Positions 41,992 through 53,005 of a DNA stretch of 64,000 nucleotides are shown one piece after another. Origin of the DNA: Leptospirales bacterium. Its GTDB lineage: Bacteria; Spirochaetota; Leptospiria; Leptospirales; Leptonemataceae. The position numbers and the translations under genes are program-made. Under the pieces are notes generated by a model. It was not told the DNA's origin and did no database searches. It saw only the letters and a program-made list of their open reading frames with translations. The stretch spans positions 1-64,000 of the forward strand of contig JAEUSB010000033.1 of NCBI GenBank assembly GCA_016788865.1. The letters run 5' to 3'. Numbering within the stretch: the first letter of the stretch is position 1; every line of letters starts with the position of its first letter.

Positions 41992-44485
41992 ACAGAAGCA
42001 ATTCCTGAACTTGCTTCTCACGAAAACGAACGCTTTTGACCTTCTTTCCTGCGCTTGCTTCAAGCTCGGTTAGCTTTTCGCGCGCACGCCTGAGCACGTT
42101 CTCCGGAAGCCCTGCAAGCTCTGCGACGTGGATGCCATACGACCGATCCGCCGCACCATCGCGAACCTTGCGAAGGAAATGGATGTGACCATCGATTTCG
42201 CGCACTTCCATGGTCAGGTTGAAGACACCATCGCGGGAATCCAGCGATGTAAGCTCATGGTAGTGTGTTGCAAAGAGAACAAACGGGTTCTTTCCGCTTG
42301 AAAGCGCCTCAACAATCGCCCACGCAATCGAAAGACCATCATAGGTTGATGTGCCCCTTCCCACTTCGTCTAGAATCACAAGGGATCGCTCCGTTGCGCG
42401 TCGGAGAATTCGGGCGGTTTCCAGCATCTCAACATAGAACGTAGATTCGCCCCGGCTCAGATTGTCGGCCGCACCAATGCGAGTAAAAATCCCATCGCAA
42501 ACTGGAAGGTTTGCCTTTCGCGCGGGAACAAACGAACCGATTTGAGCAAGCAACTGAATCAGTGCAGTCTGGCGAATGTAAGTGGACTTTCCGGCCATGT
42601 TAGGCCCGGTGAGGATTGCCAGCGTATGCGGACCGCCAAGCTCGAGATTGTTGGGAACAAAGTACTCTCCGGTCTCCAGATAAGCCTCAACGACTGGATG
42701 GCGACCCTCTTCAATCCGTATCTGAGGCAAAGGACTATCGCCTGAGACGAGGCCTGGCCTGGTCCACTTGAAACGACCGGCCACCTGTGCCAGAGATAAG
42801 CAAACATCGAGCGACGCCAGCGCTTGCATTAAGATCTTCAGTGTCGCGGCGCTTGATACCACAAGCTCTGCGAGTCTTTCGAATTCTTCTTTCTCTGCGC
42901 GTTCAATTACGCTCTCTGCACCCTGTATCTTCTCTTCGAGAACAGCGAGACGATCCGTTGAATAACGCTCCGCTCCAAGCAGAGTCTGCCTCCGTTTGAA
43001 ATGCGGCGGTGTGGAACCAACATAGCTCTTGGTGACTTCAATGTAGTATCCGTGCACACGATTGTAACGAACCTTCAGTGGAATTCCGGCCTTTGCCTTC
43101 TCTTCCTCCTCGTATGCCAGTATCCAGGCGGCTCCCTCCTGGCGCGCGCTCCGGGCTTCATCTAAATCCTGGCGGACACCGCCGCGAACAAAGTCGCCGC
43201 CCCCAAGGACGGGTGGAGGATCATCAACAACAACATCGCCTAACGTCTTTTTCAGAGGCGCAAGATTGGCAATCTCCTTGACGTCCGGCCTGTTTCTAAC
43301 AAAGCAATGGAAACCAGTCTCGCTTATCTTTCCCTGGAGTGCATCATACGCGCCGATGGTTGATCTGACCGCATTGAAATCCTGGGGACCGCCACCACCA
43401 CGTGCAAGACGAGTCAGGATTCTTTCCAGGTCACGCACTGGCAAAAGCTCTCGCTGAAGTGGACCCCGACTCAAGGCCCCGAGTCCCTCCGCAACCGCCG
43501 CTTGCCTCACTTCAATTTGAGCAAGGTCGTGCAGAGGTTCGAGGATGCAATCACGCAGCAGCCGCCTCCCCGCTGCCGTCTGGCATTGATTCAGTACAGA
43601 ATAAAGCGTTCGTTCTTCGCCACCTCGGGCGCTCTCTACCAATTCCAGGTTTCGAATGGTTTCCTCATCCAACGCGATTACGCTTTCGCTCTTGCCCATG
43701 AAAATGGGAGCGGGAAGTGGAAACGGTCCGGTCGGGAAACTCGAAGCAAGGTAATGGATGATAAGACTACAGGCACCAGGTGCCAGGCTTCCATCCGGAA
43801 AACCGAGGGTCCGTCCCTTCATTGCGAACCGTTCTTCAATCTGACGAAGACCCTCAGCCGGGGCGCCTTTCCAGTCTTCAAGCAGCATTGGAACGGGAAG
43901 GCCAGGCTGCTTCAAGACTGCCCGATAGTCGGCTAACGTTAGTATTTCTACTGGCTCATGCTTAAAAAGAAAATTGCTCAGGTCTTCGGACGCAAGGTCA
44001 AAAGCCCTAAAATCGCCTGTTGCCACGTCGGCCAGGGCCACGCCAACACGGCTTTTTTCCCTGGAGTCCGGTATTACGGCAACGAGGTAGGAATGACGAG
44101 ACTCGGGCAGTAGAGAATCCTCGATCGCCGTACCGGGAGAAACGATCCGGGTGACGAGCCGACGCATTAACTTCGGATTTGTCTCGTCGACTACCTGCTC
44201 CGCAATCGCCACTCGCAGACCGGCACCAATGAGTCGGGCAAGGTAACCATCCATACTGTGGTATGGAATCCCGGCCATGGGAATCGCATTCTGCCTCCGG
44301 GTAAGGGCCAGATCGAGAATGGGGGCTGCAGTTTTTGCATCCTCGAGAAACATCTCGTAGAAATCGCCCATGCGAAAAAACAAAATTGAATCGGGATGGT
44401 TCTTCTTAAGATCAAGATACTGCCGCATCACGGGCGTATCAAGAGCTTCGCTGAGATCGGGATCCGTCAATGACGGCTGGGTCAT
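41960..44485 (-). CDS. mutS: DNA mismatch repair protein MutS
   Basis: An 841-residue mismatch-recognition ATPase. The N-terminal domain has DSILFFRMGDFYEMF, whose Phe and Glu read the mismatch. Clamp and core domains follow, then the ATPase with Walker A GPNMAGKSTYIRQTA, VDG-type switch GAADNLSRGESTFYVEM and Walker B LVILDEVGRGTSTYDG plus FATHYHEL. This is the full MutS1 form. ATG at 44485 overlaps the trpF stop by ATGA, an uncommon pairing. The 9-mer at 43237 lies in the TLGDV codons. Confidence 0.97.
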   Translation of the reverse strand: MTQPSLTDPDLSEALDTPVMRQYLDLKKNHPDSILFFRMGDFYEMFLEDAKTAAPILDLALTRRQNAIPMAGIPYHSMDGYLARLIGAGLRVAIAEQVVDETNPKLMRRLVTRIVSPGTAIEDSLLPESRHSYLVAVIPDSREKSRVGVALADVATGDFRAFDLASEDLSNFLFKHEPVEILTLADYRAVLKQPGLPVPMLLEDWKGAPAEGLRQIEERFAMKGRTLGFPDGSLAPGACSLIIHYLASSFPTGPFPLPAPIFMGKSESVIALDEETIRNLELVESARGGEERTLYSVLNQCQTAAGRRLLRDCILEPLHDLAQIEVRQAAVAEGLGALSRGPLQRELLPVRDLERILTRLARGGGGPQDFNAVRSTIGAYDALQGKISETGFHCFVRNRPDVKEIANLAPLKKTLGDVVVDDPPPVLGGGDFVRGGVRQDLDEARSARQEGAAWILAYEEEEKAKAGIPLKVRYNRVHGYYIEVTKSYVGSTPPHFKRRQTLLGAERYSTDRLAVLEEKIQGAESVIERAEKEEFERLAELVVSSAATLKILMQALASLDVCLSLAQVAGRFKWTRPGLVSGDSPLPQIRIEEGRHPVVEAYLETGEYFVPNNLELGGPHTLAILTGPNMAGKSTYIRQTALIQLLAQIGSFVPARKANLPVCDGIFTRIGAADNLSRGESTFYVEMLETARILRRATERSLVILDEVGRGTSTYDGLSIAWAIVEALSSGKNPFVLFATHYHELTSLDSRDGVFNLTMEVREIDGHIHFLRKVRDGAADRSYGIHVAELAGLPENVLRRAREKLTELEASAGKKVKSVRFREKQVQELLLFSDNESSERN

Positions 44486-45174
44486 CGGCTCACCTGAATG
44501 GATTTCACAAGACGAACAAATTCCCGAACCCTGGTGAGATCCTTCCGACCAGGTGTTTCTCCGGATTCAACTCCGGAGCTTACATCCGCACCCCAGGCAC
44601 CGGTTTTCCTGAGTGCATCAACAACGTTAGTCGGCGTTAATCCACCGGCCAGCAGGAAGCGTTTTTCAACATGCGAGACCCACGCAGGATCAAGCGTGAC
44701 GCCCGTACCTCCAGGCTTACCTGGAACGTACGAATCAAGTAGTACCCAATCCGCTGGCATAAATGCTGACAAACCTGGATCTGCAATCTTCTCTTTCACG
44801 CGGAAGGCGGGAATCACGTCCATATATCCACGGAGCATTTCCCTCACCTCGGAAACAACGCCGGGCCCGTCGGATGTTTGAACAAAATCAAAGTGCGGGA
44901 TCGCTTCAACCACGCTGAGTATGTATGGAATTGGATTGCTGGCAAACACAGCAACGTGATGGATCTCAGGCCACTGGCGGTAGATGGATTCAATCTGTTG
45001 GCGCGCGGCTTCAATTGTAACGCGTCGCTTTGACCTGGGCGAAAATATCCAACCCATGAAATCGGGTCTGCATGCCGCCACTTGCAGCGAGTCCTCAAAG
45101 AAGAGATTTCCGCATATTTTCACAAGCGGCCTCGTTCCGGCAACGCGAATGAGGGAGCGAGTATTTGAAAGCAT
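44482..45174 (-). CDS. trpF: Phosphoribosylanthranilate isomerase TrpF
   Basis: A 230-residue TIM-barrel enzyme of tryptophan synthesis that isomerises phosphoribosylanthranilate to CdRP. Signature sites are LVKICG near the N-terminus (catalytic Cys), FIFSPRSKR-like WIFSPRSKRRV, VFVQ-type HFDFVQTSD, LLDSYVPGKPGGTG (catalytic Asp) and LAGGLTPTNV, GADVSSGVESGETPGRKD. The frame opens 25 codons earlier inside the divergent pgeF gene, but the ATG at 45174 with GAGG five bases upstream is preferred. The gene is separated from other trp genes and coupled to mutS. Confidence 0.94.
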   Translation of the reverse strand: MLSNTRSLIRVAGTRPLVKICGNLFFEDSLQVAACRPDFMGWIFSPRSKRRVTIEAARQQIESIYRQWPEIHHVAVFASNPIPYILSVVEAIPHFDFVQTSDGPGVVSEVREMLRGYMDVIPAFRVKEKIADPGLSAFMPADWVLLDSYVPGKPGGTGVTLDPAWVSHVEKRFLLAGGLTPTNVVDALRKTGAWGADVSSGVESGETPGRKDLTRVREFVRLVKSIQVSR

Positions 45175-45225
45175 TAGGGCCTCGATTTGTACTTGATACA
45201 CAGCGGCTGTCGGAGACAAAAGCTG

Positions 45226-45927
45226 GTGCGACCTACACTGCATTTGCAATTGAACTCTGCAATCCTTTCTGTGCTGGGCCGTCAGGACCTTGGGCCGCTT
45301 GACTCACTTCCCGCGGACGGTCGCAGAAAAGCGGAGATTGATCTGGCCCGGGAGGTCAGCGGATGCAGCCGCGTTTTTACCCTGAATCAGGTTCACGGAG
45401 ATACGTTCTTCGAAATCGATCAAAGTACAAAACAGTCTGGATTGTTCCTCGCCGACGGTGACGCTCTGTACACCGCTATGAAGGATACCTGCCTCCTGGT
45501 TCGCACGGCGGATTGCTTGCCGCTATTCTTCGTCGCGGAAGGCAGTGCCGGTTCAATCATAGGACTCGTTCACGCCGGATGGAGGGGCGTTGTTGCGAGA
45601 ATTGTAGAAAAAATACTGACGCACATTGCGGCAAATTCGGATACCATTGAAAAGTGGACCATAGCTCCAGGCCCCTGTATTTCAGGCAAAAACTATGAGG
45701 TGAGTGACGACGTTGGAAGCCGGTTTTCTAAGCGAACCCCCCGTGGTGAAAAGTTCCTGGTGGACCTGATTGAGAACGTCAGTGAGCAATGGCAGAAACC
45801 CCTGGATGGGGTACAAATTGAATTGATTGATACCCTTGGAGCCTGTACAGTGGATCAGAATCTTCTGTTTTACTCTCACCGCAAGGGAGATACGGGCAGA
45901 AACCTGAATCTGATCTACAAACGCTGA
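45226..45927 (+). CDS. pgeF: PgeF/YfiH-family polyphenol oxidase-like (laccase domain) protein
   Basis: A protein of about 233 residues with the DUF152/laccase-domain motifs: NQVHGDTF, ADCLPLFF, LVHAGWRGVV and APGPCISGKNYEV. The Cys and two His that bind metal are present. Members act as purine nucleoside phosphorylases/adenosine deaminases or as editing enzymes for peptidoglycan precursors. The frame is open from a TTG at 45187; the GTG at 45226 with GGAG about 10 bases upstream is chosen, but the start remains uncertain. It diverges from trpF and is followed after one base by the SspB-like gene. Confidence 0.9.
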   Translation: MRPTLHLQLNSAILSVLGRQDLGPLDSLPADGRRKAEIDLAREVSGCSRVFTLNQVHGDTFFEIDQSTKQSGLFLADGDALYTAMKDTCLLVRTADCLPLFFVAEGSAGSIIGLVHAGWRGVVARIVEKILTHIAANSDTIEKWTIAPGPCISGKNYEVSDDVGSRFSKRTPRGEKFLVDLIENVSEQWQKPLDGVQIELIDTLGACTVDQNLLFYSHRKGDTGRNLNLIYKR

Positions 45928-45928
45928 C

Positions 45929-46390
45929 ATGCAGGACTCAAACGAAGAACTCGTCGCATACAATCGCAAGTTCAAGAAGGCGATTCTTGACGTCATGTTT
46001 TCCCTGAGTGATACATTCTACGTTCACTGTGTGCCAAATCCGCTTCTGCACATTGGAAGCCGCGGCCTTCAGGACAGAGAAGAACGCGAGGGAATCGTCC
46101 TGGTGTTTGGCCCGTACAGCACGAAAAATCTGAACTGGGATGAAACGGGCATTCATTGTGAAATGCAGTTCAACAAATGGGAGCGCGTCAGAATTCCATT
46201 TGAGTGCATCGACAGAATGTTTGATAAGAGCGGTCAGGTTAATATGCAATGGGCCACTCTGGTCTCAGCGGAGAGCCATCGCGAAGAGCAGATCGTCCAG
46301 AAAACGGAGTCCGGAGCCACCCAGGAACCGGCCAGACGGAAAGAAAAATCCCGCGTAATCGAAGTGGACTTTACTCGAAAAAAAAAGTAA
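45929..46390 (+). CDS. SspB-like protein (possible ClpXP adaptor)
   Basis: A 153-residue cytoplasmic protein. Residues about 40-110 have an SspB-like outline: an N-terminal helix, LLHIGSRGLQDRE, then beta strands leading to EMQFNKWERVRIPFECIDRMFDKSGQVNMQW, comparable to the substrate-binding fold where F-x-G...I-x-V-P...V...Y...N-G-Q is usual. The tail after residue 120 is charged and flexible and ends VIEVDFTRKKK, placed like the ClpX-docking tail of SspB. The match is by shape rather than strong identity; an unrelated spirochaete family is possible. It is next to pgeF on the same strand. Confidence 0.5.
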   Translation: MQDSNEELVAYNRKFKKAILDVMFSLSDTFYVHCVPNPLLHIGSRGLQDREEREGIVLVFGPYSTKNLNWDETGIHCEMQFNKWERVRIPFECIDRMFDKSGQVNMQWATLVSAESHREEQIVQKTESGATQEPARRKEKSRVIEVDFTRKKK

Positions 46391-46426
46391 CCCGCTCGGC
46401 TTAAAACTTCAACAGAAACTGCTTGA

Positions 46427-48214
46427 TTGGCTGGTAACGTAGAGCCTCATGTCGCGGTGCAGTTCGCGAATTCAAATTCCTCAAGCACCCTGATTCATCC
46501 CTGGAAGGTGATTCTCGTCTGTATTGGAATGGGCGCCCTTTCCACCTGGCCTTTGTTGCGACATCCGCTCGACCTGCCTTACGATCCAACGAGCGATACG
46601 CTACTCTTCAGCTGGAGCTTCTGGTGGTTGAAAGATTCAATTGTCAACTGGCACAATCCTTTCTACTCTACCACGATCTTCTATCCCGAGCAGGCGAACC
46701 TGGCAATGGCAACCCTTGCGTTGCCTTACGGTGTTTTCTACTTGATTGTATCCTGGTTGCCACAGACGGTCGCGTTTCCTCTTTCTTTTTTCTTCTTCAT
46801 TATTTTCACATTTGCAATGACGGGGCTAACAACCTTTCTGCTCGGTCGTGAGCTGGGGCTCGGGGAGCGGGCTTCCCTTTACGCAGGAATCTTTATTACA
46901 ATTTCTGCGACGCATCTTGAGAACCTGGGTCGCGTTCACCTCGGCTGCATGGAGCTACCGATCGGCGCAATCGTCTTGCTCTTGCGGGTTTTAAAAAGCG
47001 AGACCAGGAAAGCAAGCTATGGTTGGGGGGCTGTGCTTGGCTTTGTAGTTGCACTCTTGCTTTTGAGCAGTCAAACTTACTCTCTGTATTTTCTGATAAT
47101 CGGTTCGGTTCTATCGCTGGCCTTCGTTGTGCGAGACCCCGGAAAAATCTTACGCGTGGCCGGTCCTGGCTTGCTGCTCGGCGCCGCAGTCTTCCTTGTA
47201 ATATCCTGGCCCTACATCTCAGCATTGCGGGATTTCACAAAACACTATCCGACCGTCCCATTGGGGTCGCTGGACCCGGATCTCTTGCGTTTTGTTTTAC
47301 CCGGACTGAACCAGGCCACTTATCGAACCTTGTTTCCGGGATGGACATTCAACTGGGGCAATCACCTTTTCATGGGACTATTTCTCTATGGATTTGCGCT
47401 GGCTGGAATCAAGCGTTTCTACCCGCAGCCGGTGAATCGCATGGTGTTTTTCGGTCTGGCGATTACCGGCTTCATTCTCTGCCTCGGCAGTGAGCTCGTC
47501 GTTAACAAACAATCGCTGGGTTTCAAGCTGCCGTATCACTATTTAAAAAGCGCCATCCCGATTCTCCAGGCGGACCGGTCACCCGACCGCTTCTTCTTTT
47601 TGGCGCTGCTTGTACTGGGGCTGCTGGCCGGCTGCGGGGCGGATCGTCTGCTAGACTGGATTTCGAAATATCAGAAGGTCGCACGTTATGCGACCATTGC
47701 TCTGTCGGTTCTATTGGGACTTGAGGTTCATGTTGACTCGTACCGGTATCACAAAGTGGATCAGTATTTTTCTAAAACTCTGGAAAGCGCCGCGCAACGC
47801 AATCCTGGCTCGGCCGTTATGGGTTTGCCGCCGCAGCTCGATTCAAAGCACACCTTCTTCTTGCAGGCCAGGACCGGCGCAGCCGTACTGGATGCTGACT
47901 ATCCAAGAGTCTCCCCTCTGCTCGGTTACAGTCCCCTCAGGAAAGCAAACCTGTTAGAGCTATTCAAAGAACCTGCCCAATTCAAGGCACTGACTATCGC
48001 ACAAAAACAGTCCACCTGTGACCGCATCAATGGCACCTTGAAGCAGAATCGAATTGAAACCGTCTACGTCCTGGACGATGCCTATGCGATGTCGTTTGGA
48101 ACACGCATGGCTGACACGCGCGAAATCCTTACTGCCTGTGAATGGCAACGAATTGATCCGGGACCGGAAAAGGGACTCTTTCTCCAGGCTTCCGTGTGGG
48201 TGCCCCCAAAATAG
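46427..48214 (+). CDS. Polytopic membrane protein, GT-C glycosyltransferase-like
   Basis: A 595-residue protein with about 11-12 membrane segments and a C-terminal soluble domain of about 150 residues. Its first large loop begins SDTLLFSWSFWWLKDSIVNWHNPFYSTTIFYPEQANL, with acidic residues in the position of GT-C catalytic sites. The central segment LLLSSQTYSLYFLIIGS and loop RSPDRFFFLALLVLG resemble bacterial proteins related to YfhO and mannosyltransferases. Probably uses a lipid-linked sugar donor; the substrate is unknown. The start (TTG 46427) is uncertain. It is convergent with the transglutaminase gene. Confidence 0.75.
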   Translation: MAGNVEPHVAVQFANSNSSSTLIHPWKVILVCIGMGALSTWPLLRHPLDLPYDPTSDTLLFSWSFWWLKDSIVNWHNPFYSTTIFYPEQANLAMATLALPYGVFYLIVSWLPQTVAFPLSFFFFIIFTFAMTGLTTFLLGRELGLGERASLYAGIFITISATHLENLGRVHLGCMELPIGAIVLLLRVLKSETRKASYGWGAVLGFVVALLLLSSQTYSLYFLIIGSVLSLAFVVRDPGKILRVAGPGLLLGAAVFLVISWPYISALRDFTKHYPTVPLGSLDPDLLRFVLPGLNQATYRTLFPGWTFNWGNHLFMGLFLYGFALAGIKRFYPQPVNRMVFFGLAITGFILCLGSELVVNKQSLGFKLPYHYLKSAIPILQADRSPDRFFFLALLVLGLLAGCGADRLLDWISKYQKVARYATIALSVLLGLEVHVDSYRYHKVDQYFSKTLESAAQRNPGSAVMGLPPQLDSKHTFFLQARTGAAVLDADYPRVSPLLGYSPLRKANLLELFKEPAQFKALTIAQKQSTCDRINGTLKQNRIETVYVLDDAYAMSFGTRMADTREILTACEWQRIDPGPEKGLFLQASVWVPPK

Positions 48215-48216
48215 GG

Positions 48217-48897
48217 TCAAACCTCATCGTAGAGACTACCCGAGATCATCCCGGTTTCAAAAAGATGCGGATAGATCTCTTTGAGTGATGTGAACATTTC
48301 CTCAAATGGCAAATCCGCGTAGATGCCGCGATAGCGAGTGTATTCCATAAACCGCCTGCCTTCCTTGTCAAATTCCTGAAACAGGCTATCAGACGTTCCG
48401 TCAAACTCCATTGGCTCTACTTTGAATTTACGACAAAGGCCTTTGTCAAAAGCCGGGGTGCAAGCCACCCATTCATTGTTCAGATACAATTCCGTGAATC
48501 CGTGCCAGGCAAAATTCTCACTGCGCAAATGGTCTATCAGCCTCTGGCTTGAGAGATGATTGCGCACGTCGCCAAAGCCTATCCGGGAAGGAATGCCAAT
48601 GGCTCTGGCAAAACCTGCCAGAAGCAATGCCTTGGGCGTGCAATACGCATGCTTCTGAGTGAGGAGAAAACTAATCGTGCATTTCTCCCGCTCCACGTGT
48701 ACCGTATACGGATTGTAGCGCCAGCCATCACGCACCTTGTAATATAGATCCTGAATCTGTTCTGTCTTTGAAAGTCCGGCGGGAAGATTTTCATCAAGCC
48801 AGTGCTGGACGGCAGTATCCTTGTAGTTTAAAAACTCAGTTGGCTCCAGGCACTTTTCCGGAACTGGCTCTATGACTTTTTCGCGCGTTTGACTCAT
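48217..48897 (-). CDS. Transglutaminase-like protein (soluble)
   Basis: A 226-residue cytoplasmic protein with a transglutaminase-like core: the Cys in AYCTPKALLLAGFARAIGIPSR, the His in NFAWHGFTELYLNNEWVACTP and the Asp in PAFDKG. All three catalytic positions are kept, so it could be a peptidase or amidase of the papain-like fold. The ATG at 48897 with GGAGA upstream is chosen over an extended frame. It follows the DUF1569 gene by 10 bases. Confidence 0.85.
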   Translation of the reverse strand: MSQTREKVIEPVPEKCLEPTEFLNYKDTAVQHWLDENLPAGLSKTEQIQDLYYKVRDGWRYNPYTVHVEREKCTISFLLTQKHAYCTPKALLLAGFARAIGIPSRIGFGDVRNHLSSQRLIDHLRSENFAWHGFTELYLNNEWVACTPAFDKGLCRKFKVEPMEFDGTSDSLFQEFDKEGRRFMEYTRYRGIYADLPFEEMFTSLKEIYPHLFETGMISGSLYDEV

Positions 48898-48907
48898 GGA
48901 TCTCCGA

Positions 48908-49363
48908 CTACGAGAATTTCCGGGGGTGAAGGAATCCAAGGTGGTGTGCTGCATGATTCAGGTGCAGTATTTTCCATTGTGTATTCGTAAGATCACCAAA
49001 CAGGGCCGAAGGATAGAGCTGTGCTTGCGTTTTTTCGAGCCGGTCAAGGAGCACGAGAACCTCGCCCACAGATTGCGGTTCGTCTATATCCGGTGGATAG
49101 ACTGACGCAGGAGCTGTGGGTGAACCGGCTTTGCGCTTCTCGCCTTTTAGCATTCCCTTCAATGCAAGCCTCCCCACAGTAGCACGGATGATCCATGGTA
49201 GCATTGCAGGGAAGCCTTCGAGCGAGCCTCGAAAATAATACGATAGGTGTTTGCAGATCTGTCCCAGGCTCCATTTCCCGGCACGGGCGTACCCTTTACT
49301 GAGCCGCTGAATCTCAGCGGAAATTTCGGCATAGCTGGTAAAATGCAAATCTCTGCGATCCAT
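48908..49363 (-). CDS. DUF1569 (DinB-like) protein
   Basis: A 151-residue helical protein with the DUF1569 outline: WSLGQICKHLSYYFRGSLEGFP near the start and the closing motif HLNHAAHHLGFLHP. The three His (in CKHL and HHLG) are positioned as in DinB/YfiT metal-binding folds. The function is unknown; DinB-like proteins often handle thiol-dependent or stress reactions. It lies between the transglutaminase gene and a lone receiver gene on the same strand. Confidence 0.85.
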   Translation of the reverse strand: MDRRDLHFTSYAEISAEIQRLSKGYARAGKWSLGQICKHLSYYFRGSLEGFPAMLPWIIRATVGRLALKGMLKGEKRKAGSPTAPASVYPPDIDEPQSVGEVLVLLDRLEKTQAQLYPSALFGDLTNTQWKILHLNHAAHHLGFLHPRKFS

Positions 49364-49370
49364 AGAACAC

Positions 49371-50887
<1,517 letters not shown>

Positions 50888-51004
50888 TCAAGTGATGTGC
50901 AAATCCATATTCGATTCCAGGCCGCACAATCACGGTTGCAATGAGGGACTTAGCAAACGAACCTGCTCTGGTTTGCAGACTCGTGCGATCTCCGGAGGAT
51001 TTAG

Positions 51005-51697
51005 TTGCGTCGATTTCTTTTGCTTCTAGTGCTCTCCAGCTCGAATTGCTGGGCAAACCCGGTTGAAGTAGTTGAGAAAACGGAACGCGGGACCATAGCA
51101 TGCACGGAGATGGTTGAACGCAGGCGCGTGAACAACTACTGGTGGGAACTCTCCGCGAACGGTAAACCTTTCATTCCGCCGGGCGGGGATTCGAACAAGG
51201 TGGGGACCTGCACGATTAGCCAAAACCCGGCAGCAAGTGTATTCGTGTACATCCTCGGAGAAAGCCTCTTCGCTTTCCAGGTGGTCGCCGGTAAGCCGAC
51301 GATCAGTGAAATCACAGGGCCACCCGGACTTGATTCAATTCAGCAAATGAAAAAGCTCGTGTGGTCATGCAGCGGCGATTGCCTGATCTGGCCCGGGCAC
51401 CTTGTCCTGGTCAAGACCGGAGAAGTTAGGAAGCTGCCAAGGACGGACCTGGACCTGATTGGAATTTCGCCTGATCTGAAAACGATCGTCGCAGAAGATA
51501 GCAGGGCCAGCGACGTTGAACAGGGATTGATTTCGCTCGCGCTGATCGACTCTGAGACTGGAAAACCATCGAAGCGAAGGCTGAGTCGAAATAAGCACAA
51601 CTGGTTGCTCGATCGTACCAGGGGAGTGGAAGGTATTGCCGATCAGTTCAAATGGGTGCGCAGATCCGGAAAAGACGAACTCGCGTATCCTGAGTAA
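51005..51697 (+). CDS. Exported protein of unknown function
   Basis: A 230-residue protein with a signal peptide (RFLLLLVLSSSNCWANP) that may be cleaved after WA. The mature part contains beta segments and a Cys pair in KLVWSCSGDCLIWPG, and reads like a small propeller or DPP-type fold (DLDLIGISPDLKTIVAEDS). No family recognised. TTG start at 51005 is supported by a strong GGAGG six bases upstream. It is divergent from leuB across 147 bases and precedes an MFS gene by 41 bases. Confidence 0.72.
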   Translation: MRRFLLLLVLSSSNCWANPVEVVEKTERGTIACTEMVERRRVNNYWWELSANGKPFIPPGGDSNKVGTCTISQNPAASVFVYILGESLFAFQVVAGKPTISEITGPPGLDSIQQMKKLVWSCSGDCLIWPGHLVLVKTGEVRKLPRTDLDLIGISPDLKTIVAEDSRASDVEQGLISLALIDSETGKPSKRRLSRNKHNWLLDRTRGVEGIADQFKWVRRSGKDELAYPE

Positions 51698-51738
51698 AAA
51701 TCATCGCTGAATGAGTGCCCCCTGGGAAACCAGGTTAA

Positions 51739-53001
51739 ATGAGCAACCGATATCTGCCAACATTCACCCGCCACCTCAGCTTGCTTCTAGTCACGCAGTC
51801 ATTGGCGAGTTCCACATCGGCAGTCTCATTCCTCGTGAGCGGCTTTATTGGTACGCGCCTCTCTCCTGTGCGCGCGCTGGCAACGTTACCCATGTCAACC
51901 TTTGTCATCGGAGTGGCCGTCTCAAGTACCTTTGCTGCATGGACCATGTCAAGGACGGGACGCAAGAAAGGTCACCTGATTGGAGTTTCCGTAGCACTCC
52001 TGGGTGCTGCACTGGCGGGTCTTTCATTGTTCTTGCAATCCTTCATTGGCTATGCTCTTTCCTGTGCTTTTCTTGGGATTGGAACGGCCTTTACAAATCA
52101 AATCAGATTCACGGCTGCGGAGGGTGCGCCACCCGAACAAAAAGCGTTGGTTCACTCGAGCATTCTCATGTGCGGACTATTTGCCGCTGTCCTGGGCCCC
52201 GGTATTGCAGCGATCGGCAAGGATTTGCTTGGCCATTCAAACAATGTCGGCCAATCACTGGAATACATTGGCTCCTACTTGCTTCTGGGGGTTCTTCTGA
52301 TTCTGGCCATGACAGCCCTTTCATTCTTACCCGGAGGAACAAAACCCGTCCCACCTCCAAAGACAGAGTCAAATCAAAGTCGCCTAACGGGTGTGCTTTC
52401 AAGACCGGAATTCTGGTTGGCCGGGACTTCCGGCACAGCATCCTTTGCAGTGATGACGCTACTGATGGCCGCCACGCCCATGCAGATGACAGAGGTTGAA
52501 CACTTCAGTCATCACGATGCCATCTTCACAATTCAGAGTCACATCATTGCAATGTTTTTGCCATCGCTCTTCAGCGGCATTCTCGTTGCTCGCCTGGGAT
52601 TGTACAAATTGATTCTGAGCGGATTGGTTCTTTTCAGTGCTTGCGTTCCAATTGCCTACTTCGCAGGAACTCTGCACGAATACTGGTGGGCCCTGGTACT
52701 TCTGGGGGTTGGCTGGAACTTTCTCTTTCTCGCGGGTTCAACAATGCTGTCACTCAGCTTCAGTGGCAGCGATCGATTCGCAGCTCAGGGCCTGAACGAC
52801 ACAATGATATACGGTACTCAAGCTTTTGCGAGCCTGGCAGCGGGCTGGATGCTCTATACATTTGGCTGGCAAGCGCTGTCGCTCTTCCCGATTCCTTTTC
52901 TCGTGGTGGTGTTCGTCTTATCGACAATATATCGAAGAAATCTGGCTGCAGCGACTGGAACACCGGTTGTTGCAACCGGTGATGCGCAACTGGCAAAGTA
53001 A
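51739..53001 (+). CDS. Major facilitator superfamily transporter
   Basis: A 420-residue protein with 12 predicted membrane segments. Loop 2-3 reads WTMSRTGRKKG, the expected MFS position of G-x3-[DE]-R-x-G-R-[KR]-x-G. The central loop (GGTKPVPPPKTESNQSRLTG) is cytoplasmic and contains a copy of the repeated 9-mer at 52381. Overall it resembles YnfM/YajR-like drug or metabolite exporters, but the substrate is unknown. ATG at 51739. A second large frame over the first half is only a shadow. Confidence 0.88.
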   Translation: MSNRYLPTFTRHLSLLLVTQSLASSTSAVSFLVSGFIGTRLSPVRALATLPMSTFVIGVAVSSTFAAWTMSRTGRKKGHLIGVSVALLGAALAGLSLFLQSFIGYALSCAFLGIGTAFTNQIRFTAAEGAPPEQKALVHSSILMCGLFAAVLGPGIAAIGKDLLGHSNNVGQSLEYIGSYLLLGVLLILAMTALSFLPGGTKPVPPPKTESNQSRLTGVLSRPEFWLAGTSGTASFAVMTLLMAATPMQMTEVEHFSHHDAIFTIQSHIIAMFLPSLFSGILVARLGLYKLILSGLVLFSACVPIAYFAGTLHEYWWALVLLGVGWNFLFLAGSTMLSLSFSGSDRFAAQGLNDTMIYGTQAFASLAAGWMLYTFGWQALSLFPIPFLVVVFVLSTIYRRNLAAATGTPVVATGDAQLAK

Positions 53002-53005
53002 CCGG

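Noticed and set aside
51711-52499. 262-residue plus-strand frame
   Set aside because: Overlaps the first part of a clear MFS transporter in another frame, with Cys- and Arg-rich shadow composition.
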